Shown: in pieces, positions 54,301 to 64,000 of the stretch
How positions within the stretch are numbered: the first letter of the stretch is position 1
Layout: the number at the start of each line of letters is the position of its first letter
Origin: Nematostella vectensis
Taxonomy: Eukaryota; Cnidaria; Anthozoa; Actiniaria; Edwardsiidae
Length of the DNA: 64,000 nt
Direction of reading: 5' to 3'
Assembly: GCF_932526225.1 (NCBI RefSeq)
Contig: NC_064046.1
Coordinates: 15,761,408 to 15,825,407 of the forward strand
Translations under genes and position numbers: made by a program
The notes under the pieces: generated by a model
Told to the model about the DNA's origin: nothing
Database searches by the model: none
The model's input: only the letters and a program-made list of their open reading frames with translations

Positions 54301-57300
54301 AAAGACTAACGTGGCATTGCTGAAGGGAATTGTAATGAAAATTACTTTTAATACTATTGGTATCGTAAACTATCCCAAGCAAAGTCACCATCGGACTGGA
54401 GGTTACATTCGGGAAAAGCTTCAGGGTTACATTCGGGAATTTGTTTTACGAGAGTAACCTCTAAAAGGTTACAATCGATAATTTTTTTTCCGAATGTAAA
54501 TTCCAAAAAGTAACATTATGAAAAATAAAACAGTATACTCGGAAAAAAAGGTATATCAATCTATCGAGCATTATGCTCTATGTTAGAATCTACTTAATCA
54601 AGTTATCCAAGGAATCTAGTTAGTTCTTGTGTGCATTAAATATGTACAGGATCCTGAACAAAGCATGAGCACATCAAAGATGCTGAGAGTACATAAATAT
54701 GTCCCTATACCTTCTTTTTATGTCATGACACACCAAGAACAGTATAATTAAGTATCGATATTTAAAAAAAAAATAAAGAAAAAAAAATAGGCTATCAGCG
54801 GGAATCGAACCCGGGTCGCTGCATTAGTAGTCAAGTGCCCGCAACGAAAGACTAACGTGGCATTGCTGAAGGGAATTGTAATGAAAATTACTTTCAATAC
54901 TAATGGTATCGTAAACTATCCCAAGCAAAGTCACCATCGGACTGGAGGTTACATTCGGGAAAAGCTTTAGGGTTACATTCGGGAATTTGTTTTACGAGTG
55001 CATCCTCCAAAAGGTTACAATCGATAATTTTTTTTCCGAATGTAAATTCCAAAAAGTAACATTAGGAAAAATAAAACAGTATACTCGGAAAAAAAGGTAT
55101 ATCAATCTATCGAGCGCTATGCTCTATGTTAGAATCTACTTAATCAAGTTATCCAAGGAATCTAGTTAGTTCTTGTGTGCATAAAATATGTACAGGATCC
55201 TGAACAAAGCATGAGCACATCAAAGATGCTGAGAGTACATAAATATGTCCCTATACCTTCTTTTTATGTCATGACACACCAAGAACAGTATAATTAAGTA
55301 TCGATATTAAAAAAAAAAAATAAAGAAACAAAAATATGCTATCAGCGGGAATCGAACCCGGGTCGCTGCGTTAGTAGTCAAGTGCCCGCAACAAAAGACT
55401 AACGTGGCATTGCTGAAGGGAATTGTAATGAAAATTACTTTTAATACTATTGGTATCGTAAACTATCCCAAGCAAAGTCACCATCGGACTGGAGGTTACA
55501 TTCGGGAAAAGCTTCAGGGTTACATTCGGGAATTTGTTTTACGAGTGTAACCTCCAAAAGGTTACAATCGATAATTATTTTTCCGAATGTAAATTCCAAA
55601 AAGTAACATTAGGAAAATTAAAACAGTATACTCGGAAAAAAAGGTATATCAATCTATCGAGCGCTATGCTCTATGTTAGAATCTACTTAATCAAGTTATT
55701 CAAGGGATCTAGTTAGTTCTTGTGTGCATAAAATATGTACAGGATCCTGAACATAGCATGAGCACATCAAAGATGCTGAGAGTACATAAAAATGTCCCTA
55801 TACCTTCTTTTTATGTCATGACACACCAAGAACAGTATAAGTAAGTATCGATATTTAAAAAAAAAAATAAAGAAAAAAAAATAGGCTATCAGCGAGAATC
55901 GAACCCGGGTTGCTGCGTTAGTAGTCAAGTGCCCGCAACGAAAGACTAACGTGGCATTGCTGAAGGGAATTGTAATGAAAATTACTTTTAATACTATTGG
56001 TATCGTAAACTATCCCAAGCAAAGTCACCATCGGACTGGAGGTTACATTCGGGAAAAGCTTCAGGGTTACATTCGGGAATTTGTTTTACGAGAGTAACCT
56101 CTAAAAGGTTACAATCGATAATTTTTTTTCCGAATGTAAATTCCAAAAAGTAACATTATGAAAAATAAAACAGTATACTCGGAAAAAAAGGTATATCAAT
56201 CTATCGAGCATTATGCTCTATGTTAGAATCTACTTAATCAAGTTATCCAAGGAATCTAGTTAGTTCTTGTGTGCATTAAATATGTACAGGATCCTGAACA
56301 AAGCATGAGCACATCAAAGATGCTGAGAGTACATAAATATGTCCCTATACCTTCTTTTTATGTCATGACACACCAAGAACAGTATAATTAAGTATCGATA
56401 TTTAAAAAAAAAATAAAGAAAAAAAAATAGGCTATCAGCGGGAATCGAACCCGGGTCGCTGCATTAGTAGTCAAGTGCCCGCAACGAAAGACTAACGTGG
56501 CATTGCTGAAGGGAATTGTAATGAAAATTACTTTCAATACTAATGGTATCGTAAACTATCCCAAGCAAAGTCACCATCGGACTGGAGGTTACATTCGGGA
56601 AAAGCTTCAGGGTTACATTCGGGAATTTGTTTTACGAGTGTAACCTCCAAAAGGTTACAATCGATAATTTTTTTTCCGAATGTAAATTCCAAAAAGTAAC
56701 ATTAGGAAAATTAAAACAGTATACTCGGAAAAAAAAGTATATCAATCTATCGAGCGCTATGCTCTATGTTAGAATCTACTTAATCAAGTTATTCAAGGGA
56801 TCTAGTTAGTTCTTGTGTGCATAAAATATGTACAGGATCTTGAACATAGCATGAGCACATCAAAGATGCTGAGAGTACATAAAAATGTCCCTATACCTTC
56901 TTTTTATGTCATGACACACCAAGAACAGTATAATTAAGTATTGATATTTAAAAAAAAAAAATAAAGAAAAAAAAATAGGCTATCAGCGGGAATCGAACCC
57001 GGGTGGCTGCATTAGTAGTCAAGTGCCCGCAACGAAAGACTAACGTGGCATTGCTGAAGGGAATTGTAATGAAAATTACTATTAATACTATTGTTATCGT
57101 AAACTATCCCAAGCAAAGTCACCATCGGACTGGAGGTTACATTCGGGAAAAGCTTCAGGGTTACATTCGGGAATTTGTTTTACGAGTGTAACCTCCAAAA
57201 GGTTACAATCGATAATTTTTTTTCCGAATGTAAATTCCAAAAAGTAACATTAGGAAAACTAAAACAGTATACTCGGAAAAAAAGGTATATCAATCTATCG

Positions 57301-57902
57301 AGCGCTATGCTCTATGTTACAATCTACTTAATGAAGTTATCCAAGTAATCTAGTTAATTCTTGTGTGCATAAAATATGTACAGGATCCTGAACAAAGCAT
57401 GAGCACATCAAAGATGCTGAGAGTACATAAAAATGTCCCTATACCTTCTTTTTATGTCATGACACACCCAGAACAGTATAATTAAGTATCGATATTTAAA
57501 AAAAAATAAAGAAAAAAAATAGGCTATTAGCGGGAATAGAACCCGGGTCGCTGCGTTAGTAGTCAAGTGCCCGCAACGAAAGACTAACGTGGCATTGCTG
57601 AAGGGAATTTTAATGAAAATTACTTTTAATACTAATGGTATCGTAAACTATCCCAAGCAAAGTCACCATCGGACTGGAGGTTACATTCGGGAAAAGCTTC
57701 AGGGTTACATTCGGGAATTTGTTTTACGAGTGTAACCTCCAAAAGGTTACAATCGATAATTTTTTTTCCGAATGTAAATTCCAAAAAGTAACATTAGGAA
57801 AAATAAAACAGTATACTCGGAAAAAAAGGTATATCAATCTATCGAGCGCTATGCTCTATGTTAGAATCTACTTAATCAAGTTATTCAAGGAATCTAGTTA
57901 GT
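39323..57902. repeat. Higher-order repeat copy 2 (34 monomers, 18580 bp)
   Basis: Monomers start at 39323, 39869, 40415, 40961, 41508, 42054, 42599, 43145, 43692, 44236, 44785, 45331, 45877, 46422, 46971, 47519, 48067, 48613, 49158, 49705, 50250, 50795, 51344, 51891, 52438, 52985, 53531, 54078, 54625, 55171, 55718, 56265, 56811 and 57359. It follows copy 1 in order. It keeps the unit at 42054, lacks counterparts of 24563 and of the second 6-monomer block (32766-36044), and gains a 3-monomer duplication at 53-56 kb. It ends with the unit at 57359, the counterpart of 38779, including CAAGTAATC and TAGTTAATTC. Compared units show about zero to a few differences each by eye. Confidence 0.87.
53341..56620. 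repeat. Tandem duplication of a 3-monomer block, period 1640 bp, copy 2 only
   Basis: The segment from the second half of unit 52985 through the first part of unit 54625 is repeated, so units 55171 and 55718 match 53531 and 54078. Unit 54625 is the hybrid junction: it starts with the TGCATTAAATATG and CTTTCAATACTAATGG markers seen at 37685 and 56265, and ends with the AAGCTTTAGGG and GTGCATCC markers of 52985. Copy 1 has one set only, at 36045-38231. The outer limits given are approximate. Confidence 0.82.
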
Positions 57903-60093
57903 TCTTGTGTGCATAAAATATGTACAGGATCCTGAACAAAGCATGAGCACATCAAAGATGCTGAGAGTACATAAAAATGTCCCTATACCTTCTTTTTATG
58001 TCATGACACACCAAGAACAGTATAATTAAGTATTGATATTTAAAAAAAATAAAAATAAAGAAAAAAAAATAGGCTATCAGCGGGAATCGAACCCGGGTGG
58101 CTGCATTAGTAGTCAAGTGCCCGCAACAAAAGACTAACGTGGCATTGCTGAAGGGAATTGTAATAAAAATTACTATTAATACTATTGTTATCGTAAACTA
58201 TCCCAAGCAAAGTCACCATCGGACTGGAGGTTACATTCGGGAAAAGCTTCAGGGTTACATTCGGGAATTTGTTTTACGAGTGTAACCTCCAAAAGGTTAC
58301 AATCGATAATTTTTTTTCCGAATGTAAATTCCAAAAAGTACCATTAGGAAAAATAAAACAGTATACTCGGAAAAAAAGGTATATCAATCTATCGAGCGCT
58401 ATGCTCTATGTTAGAATCTACTTAATGAAGTTATCCAAGGAATCTAGTTAGTTCTTGTGTGCATAAAATATGTACAGGATCTTGAACAAAGCATGAGCAC
58501 ATCAAAGATGCTGAGAGTACATAAAAATGTCCCTATACCTTGTTTTTATGTCATGACACACCAAGAACAGTATAATTAAGTATCGATATTAAAAAAAAAA
58601 TAAAGAAAAAAAAAATAGGCTATCAGCGGGAATTGAACCCGGGTCGCTGCGTTAGTAGTCAAGTGTTTGCAACAAAAGACTAACGTGGCATTGCTGAAGG
58701 GAATTGTAACGAAAATTACTTTTAATACTATTGGTATCGTAAACTATCCCAAGCAAAGTCAACATCGGACTGGAGGTTACATTCGGGAAAAGCTTCAGGG
58801 TTACATTCGGAAATTTGTTTTACGAGAGTAACCTCCAAAAGGTTACAATCGATAATTTTTTTTCCGATTGTAAATTCCAAAAAGTAACATTAGGAAAAAT
58901 AAAACAGTATACTCGGAAAAAAAGGTATATCAATCTATCGAGCGTTATGCTCTATGTTAGAATCTACTTAATCAAGTTATCCAAGGAATCTAGTTAGTTC
59001 TTGTGTGCATAAAATATGTACAGGATCCTGAACAAAGCATGAGCACATCAAAGATGCTGAGAGTACATAAAAATGTCCCTATACCTTCTTTTTATGTCGT
59101 GACACACCAAGAACAGTATAATTAAGTATTGATATTTAAAAAAAATAAAAATAAAGAAAAAAAAATAGGCTATCAGCGGGAATCGAACCCGGGTGGCTGC
59201 ATTAGTAGTCAAGTGCCCGCAACGAAAGACTAACGTGGCATTGCTGAAGGGAATTGTAATAAAAATTACTATTAATACTATTGTTATCGTAAACTATCCC
59301 AAGCAAAGTCACCATCGGACTGGAGGTTACATTCGGGAAAAGCTTCAGGGTTACATTCGGGAATTTGTTTTACGAGTGTAACCTCCAAAAGGTTACAATC
59401 GATAATTTTTTTTCCGAATGTAAATTCCAAAAAGTACCATTAGGAAAAATAAAACAGTATACTCGGAAAAAAAGGTATATCAATCTATCGAGCGCTATGC
59501 TCTATGTTAGAATCTACTTAATGAAGTTATCCAAGGAATCTAGTTAGTTCTTGTGTGCATAAAATATGTACAGGATCCTGAACAAAGCATGAGCACATCA
59601 AAGATGCTGAGAGTACATAAAAATGTCCCTATACCTTGTTTTTATGTCATGACACACCAAGAACAGTATAATTAAGTATCGATATTAAAAAAAAAATAAA
59701 GAAAAAAAAATAGGCTATCAGCGGGAATTGAACCCGGGTCGCTGCGTTAGTAGTCAAGTGTTTGCAACAAAAGACTAACGTGGCATTGCTGAAGGGAATT
59801 GTAACGAAAATTACTTTTAATACTATTGGTATCGTAAACTATCCCAAGCAAAGTCAACATCGGACTGGAGGTTACATTCGGGAAAAGCTTCAGGGTTACA
59901 TTCGGAAATTTGTTTTACGAGTGTAACCTCCAAAAGGTTACAATCGATAATTTTTTTTCCGATTGTAAATTCCAAAAAGTAACATTAGGAAAAATAAAAC
60001 AGTATACTCGGAAAAAAAGGTATATCAATCTATCGAGCGTTATGCTCTATGTTAGAATCTACTTAATCAAGTTATCCAAGGAATCTAGTTAGT
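57903..60093. repeat. Tandem duplication of a 2-monomer block, period 1096 bp
   Basis: Units 57903 and 58453 are repeated at 58999 and 59549. Shared markers are the AAAAAAATAAAAATAAAG tract with GTAATAAAAATTAC in the first unit, and GGGAATTGAACC with CAAGTGTTTGC and CCTTGTTTTTATG in the second. The pairs differ at several points (CAACAAAAG against CAACGAAAG, GATCTTG against GATCCTG, GAGAGTAACC against GAGTGTAACC), so this duplication is somewhat older than those in 4369-11455 or has been touched by conversion. Confidence 0.78.
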
Positions 60094-63000
60094 TCTTGTG
60101 TGCATAAAATATGTACAGGATCCTGAACAAAGCATGAGCACATCAAAGATGCTGAGAGTACATAAAAATGTTCCTATACCTTCTTTTAATGTCATGACAC
60201 ACCGAGAACAGTATAATTAAGTATCGATATTTAAAAAATATAAAATAAAGAAAAAAAAAGGCTATCAGCGGGAATCGAACCCGGGTAGCTGCGTTAGTAG
60301 TCAAGTGCCCGCAACGAAAGACTAACGTGGCATTGCTGAAGGGAATTGTAATGAAAATTACTTTTAATACTATTGGTATCGTAAACTATCTCAAGCAAAG
60401 TCACCATCGGACTGGAGGTTACATTCGGGAAAAGCTTCAGGGTTACATTCGGGAATTTGTTTTACGAGTTTAACCTCCAAAAGGTTACAATCGATAATTT
60501 TTTTTCCGAATGTAAATTCCAAAAAGTAACATTAGGAAAAATTAAACAGTATACTCGGAAAAAAAGGTATATCAATCTATCGAGCATTATGCTCTATGTT
60601 AGAATCTACTTAATGAAGTTATCCAAGGAATCTAGTTAGTTCTTGTGTGCATAAAATATGTACAGGATCCTGAACAAAGCATGAGCACATCAAAGATGCT
60701 GAGAGTACATAAAAATGTCCCTATACCTTCTTTTTATGTCATGACACACCAAGAACAGTATAATTAAGTATCGATATTTTAAAAAAAAATAAAGAAAAAA
60801 AAATAGTCTATCAGCGGGAATCGAACCCGGGTCGCTTCGTTAGTAGTCAAGTGCCCGCAACGAAAGACTAACGTGGCATTGCTGAAGGGAATTGTAATGA
60901 AAATTACTTTTAATACTATTGGTATCGTAAACTATCCCAAGCAAAGTCACCATCGGACTGGAGGTTACATTCGGGAAAAGCTTTAGGGTTACATTCGGGA
61001 ATTTGTTTTACGAGTGCATCCTCCAAAAGGTTACAATCGATAATTTTTTTTCCAAATGTAAATTCCAAAAAGTAACATTAGGAAAAATAAAACAGTATAC
61101 TCGGAAAAAAAGGTATATCAATCTATCGAGCGCTATGCTCTATGTTAGAATCTACTTAATCAAGTTATCCAAGGAATCTAGTTAGTTCTTGTGTGCATAA
61201 AATATGTACAGGATCCTGAACAAAGCATGAGCACATCAAAGATGCTGAGAGTACATAAATATGTCCCTATACCTTCTTTTTATGTCATGACACACCAAGA
61301 ACAGTATAATTAAGTATCGATATTTAAAAAAAAATAAAGAAACAAAAATATGCTATCAGCGGGAATCGAACCCGGGTCGCTGCGTTAGTAGTCAAGTGCC
61401 CGCAACAAAAGACTAACGTGGCATTGCTGAAGGGAATTGTAATGAAAATTACTTTTAATACTATTGGTATCGTAAACTATCCCAAGCAAAGTCACCATCG
61501 GACTGGAGGTTACATTCGGGAAAAGCTTCAGGGTTACATTCGGGAATTTGTTTTACGAGAGTAACCTCCAAAAGGTTACAATCGATATTTTTTTTTCCGA
61601 ATGTAAATTCCAAAAAGTAACATTACGAAAAATAAAACAGTATACTCGGAAAAAAAGGTATATCAATCTATCGAGCATTATGCTCTATGTTAGAATCTAC
61701 TTAATCAAGTTATCCAAGGAATCTAGTTAGTTCTTGTGTGCATAAAATATGTACAGGATCCTGAACAAAGCATGAGCACATCAAAGATGCTGAGAGTACA
61801 TAAATATGTCCCTATACCTTCTTTTTATGTCATGACACACCAAGAACAGTATAATTAAGTATCGATATTTAAAAAAAAAAAAAAAAAAAAAAATAGGCTA
61901 TCAGCGGGAATCGAACCCGGGTCGCTGCATTAGTAGTCAAGTGCCCGCAACGAAAGACTAACGTGGCATTGCTGAAGGGAATTGTAATGAAAATTACTTT
62001 TAATACTAATGGTATCGTAAACTATCCCAAGCAAAGTCACCATCGGACGAGAGGTTACATTCGGGAAAAGCTTCAGGGTTACATTCGGGAATTTGTTTTA
62101 CGAGTGTAACCTCCAAAAGGTTACAATCGATAAATTTTTTTCCGAATGTAAATTCCAAAATGTAACATTAGGAAAAAAAAAACAGTATACTCGGAAAAAA
62201 AGGTATATCAATCTATCGAGCGCTATGCTCTATGTTAGAATCTACTTAATCAAGTTATTCAAGGAATCTAGTTAGTTCTTGTGTGCATAAAATATGTACA
62301 GGATCCTGAACAAAGCATGAGCACATCAAAGATGCTGAGAGTACATAAAAATGTCCCTATACCTTCTTTTTACGTCATGACACCCCAAGAACAGTATAAT
62401 TAAGTATTGATATTTAAAAAAAAAAATAAAGAAAAAAAAATAGGCTATCAGCGGGAATCGAACCCGGGTGGCTGCATTAGTAGTCAAGTGCCCGCAACGA
62501 AAGACTAACGTGGCATTGCTGAAGGGAATTGTAATGAAAATTACTATTAATACTATTGTTATCGTAAACTATCCCAAGCAAAGTCACCATCGGACTGGAG
62601 GTTACATTCGGGAAAAGCTTCAGGGTTACATTCGGGAATTTGTTTTACGAGTGTAACCTCCAAAAGGTTACAATCGATAATTATTTTTCCGAATGTAAAT
62701 TCCAAAAAGTACCATTAGGAAAAATAAAACAGTATACTCGGAAAAAAAGGTATATCAATCTATCGAGCGCTATGCTCTATCTTAGAATCTACTTAATCAA
62801 GTTATCCAAGGAATCTAGTTAGTTCTTGTGTGCATAAAATATGTACAGGACCCTGAACAAAGCATGAGCACATCAAAGATGCTGAGAGTACATAAAAATG
62901 TCCCTATACCTTCTTTTTATGTCATGACACACCAAGAACAGTATAAGTAAGTATCGATATTTAAAAAAAAAAATAAAGAAAAAAAAATAGGCTATCAGCG

Positions 63001-64000
63001 AGAATCGAACCCGGGTCGCTGCGTTAGTAGTCAAGTGCCCGCAACGAAAGACTAACGTGGCATTGCTGAAGGGAATTGTAATGAAAATTACTTTTAATAC
63101 TATTGGTATCGTAAACTATCCCAAGCAAAGTCACCATCGGACTGGAGGTTACATTCGGGAAAAGCTTCAGGGTTACATTCGGGAATTTGTTTTACGAGAG
63201 TAACCTCTAAAAGGTTACAATCGATAATTTTTTTTCCGAATGTAAATTCCAAAAAGTAACATTATGAAAAATAAAACAGTATACTCGGAAAAAAAGGTAT
63301 ATCAATCTATCGAGCATTATGCTCTATGTTAGAATCTACTTAATCAAGTTATCCAAGGAATCTAGTTAGTTCTTGTGTGCATAAAATATGTACAGGATCC
63401 TGAACAAAGCATGAGCACATCAAAGATGCTGAGAGTACATAAATATGTCCCTATACCTTCTTTTTATGTCATGACACACCAAGAACAGTATAATTAAGTA
63501 TCGATATTTAAAAAAAAAATAAAGAAAAAAAAATATGCTATCAGCGGGAATCGAACCCGGGTCGCTGCATTAGTAGTCAAGTGCCCGCAACGAAAGACTA
63601 ACGTGGCATTGCTGAAGGGAATTGTAATGAAAATTACTTTTAATACTAATGGTATCGTAAACTATCCCAAGCAAAGTCACCATCGGACTGGAGGTTACAT
63701 TCGGGAAAAGCTTCAGGGTTACATTCGGGAATTTGTTTTACGAGTGTAACCTCCAAAAGGTTACAATCGATAATTTTTTTTCCGAATGTAAATTCCAAAA
63801 AGTAACATTAGGAAAATTAAAACAGTATACTCGGAAAAAAAGGTATATCAATCTATCGAGCGCTATGCTCTATGTTAGAATCTACTTAATCAAGTTATTC
63901 AAGGGATCTAGTTAGTTCTTGTGTGCATAAAATATGTACAGGATCCTGAACATAGCATGAGCACATCAAAGATGCTGAGAGTACATAAAAATGTCCCTAT
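57903..64000. repeat. Array block VI: scrambled partial third copy of the higher-order repeat
   Basis: Monomers start at 57903, 58453, 58999, 59549, 60094, 60641, 61187, 61732, 62277, 62824, 63371 and 63917 (84 bp only). The first four form a two-monomer duplication. Units at 60094 and 60641 match 52438 and 52985. The unit at 61187 begins like 53531 and ends like 54078 (GAGCATTATGC). The unit at 61732 begins like 54625 and ends like 19101 (ATAAATTTTTTTCC, AAAATGTAAC). The unit at 62277 has the ACACCCCAAG start shared with 19648 and 39869. Units at 62824, 63371 and 63917 match 54078, 54625 and the start of 56811 (GAACATAGC). The order therefore follows the last third of the repeat, with skips and hybrid monomers. 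Confidence 0.75.

Larger units (their letters stand above)
1..64000. repeat. Satellite DNA array, ~546-bp monomer, 117 complete units plus a partial
   Basis: The same sequence recurs head-to-tail from the first base to the last with no interruption. Unit starts, taken at TCTTGTGTGC or a close variant, are 543-551 bp apart, and 63916 bp divided by 117 units gives 546.3 bp. All units are in the same orientation. Each carries the same landmarks in the same order: GGATCC, TGTCATGACA, A-tract, minus-strand tRNA-like segment, AAGCTT between two GGTTACATTCGGGAA copies, and a tail ending in TCTAGTTAG. Units differ by scattered substitutions, by A-tract length, and by a few diagnostic variants that define monomer types. 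Tandem units with this divergence and higher-order arrangement are typical of eukaryotic satellite DNA. Both array ends lie outside the window. I do not recognise the satellite family or species. Confidence 0.97.

Noticed and set aside
19101-57902. The 20-kb repetition as a pure assembly artefact.
   Set aside because: The copies differ by whole-monomer indels, copy-specific duplications and scattered substitutions (for example GTAAAATCC at ~21158 against GTAAATTCC at ~41381), which a simple double-counted contig would not show. Collapse or expansion of single units remains possible.
1-64000. A CRISPR array, because of regular direct repeats.
   Set aside because: The repeated unit is ~546 bp with no unique spacers between short repeats, and no cas-like genes are present.
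1-64000. A tRNA-gene tandem array of the Entamoeba kind.
   Set aside because: Those arrays carry intact tRNA genes with STR spacers. Here there is one decayed tRNA-like segment per unit and a complex non-STR remainder.
1-64000. Mobile element ends, long terminal repeats or an integrated virus.
   Set aside because: No terminal repeats, target-site duplications or coding domains (reverse transcriptase, integrase, transposase) were seen in any frame. All sequence is accounted for by the monomer.

Overview
The whole 64-kb window is one uninterrupted tandem array of a satellite DNA with a monomer of about 546 bp. Taking the recurring TCTTGTG-TGCATAAA start as the unit boundary, I count 117 complete head-to-tail monomers (1-63916) and an 84-bp start of a 118th. 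Unit lengths run from about 543 to 551 bp, and most of the length change lies in one A-rich tract. No unique sequence, protein-coding gene, rRNA or recognisable transposon interrupts the array. The short open frames of 60-103 codons are the same few stretches of monomer read over and over and I do not call them genes. The organism is almost certainly a eukaryote (satellite with higher-order structure and an RNA polymerase III-type internal promoter box). The sequence does not let me name the lineage; an invertebrate is a guess.

Each monomer contains, in + strand order: a BamHI site; a 10-bp palindrome TGTCATGACA; an interrupted A-tract; a tRNA-like segment read on the minus strand, with a perfect Pol III B box in most units; in most units a small GTAAT-gaaa-ATTAC hairpin; a cluster of about five copies of a 15-bp subrepeat (GGTTACATTCGGGAA and relatives, one inverted) inside a 10-bp inverted repeat; and an AT-rich tail ending in the in-phase junction. 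Because the tRNA-like segment lies on the minus strand, the A-tract is read there as a T-run directly after its 3' end, the position of a Pol III terminator.

Layout: 1-4368 is a partial copy of the start of a higher-order unit. 4369-11455 holds very recent 3- and 5-monomer duplications in the order ABCDE-ABC-ABCDE. 11456-19100 is a mixed zone of older monomer types. 19101-39322 (37 monomers) and 39323-57902 (34 monomers) are two copies of a long higher-order repeat with a 20.2-kb offset, differing by whole-monomer gains and losses and by few point changes. 57903-64000 is a scrambled partial third copy of the final third of that repeat. Several duplication or deletion junctions fall inside monomers while keeping the 546-bp phase, which is what unequal homologous exchange and gene conversion leave behind.

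No genes act together here. The candidate biology is structural: a dense, same-strand field of TFIIIC-type B boxes, repeated hairpin-forming segments and a monomer near three nucleosomes long. It may be centromeric or other heterochromatin. Functional statements are inference. Element positions are given for one near-consensus reference monomer, 25656-26200.
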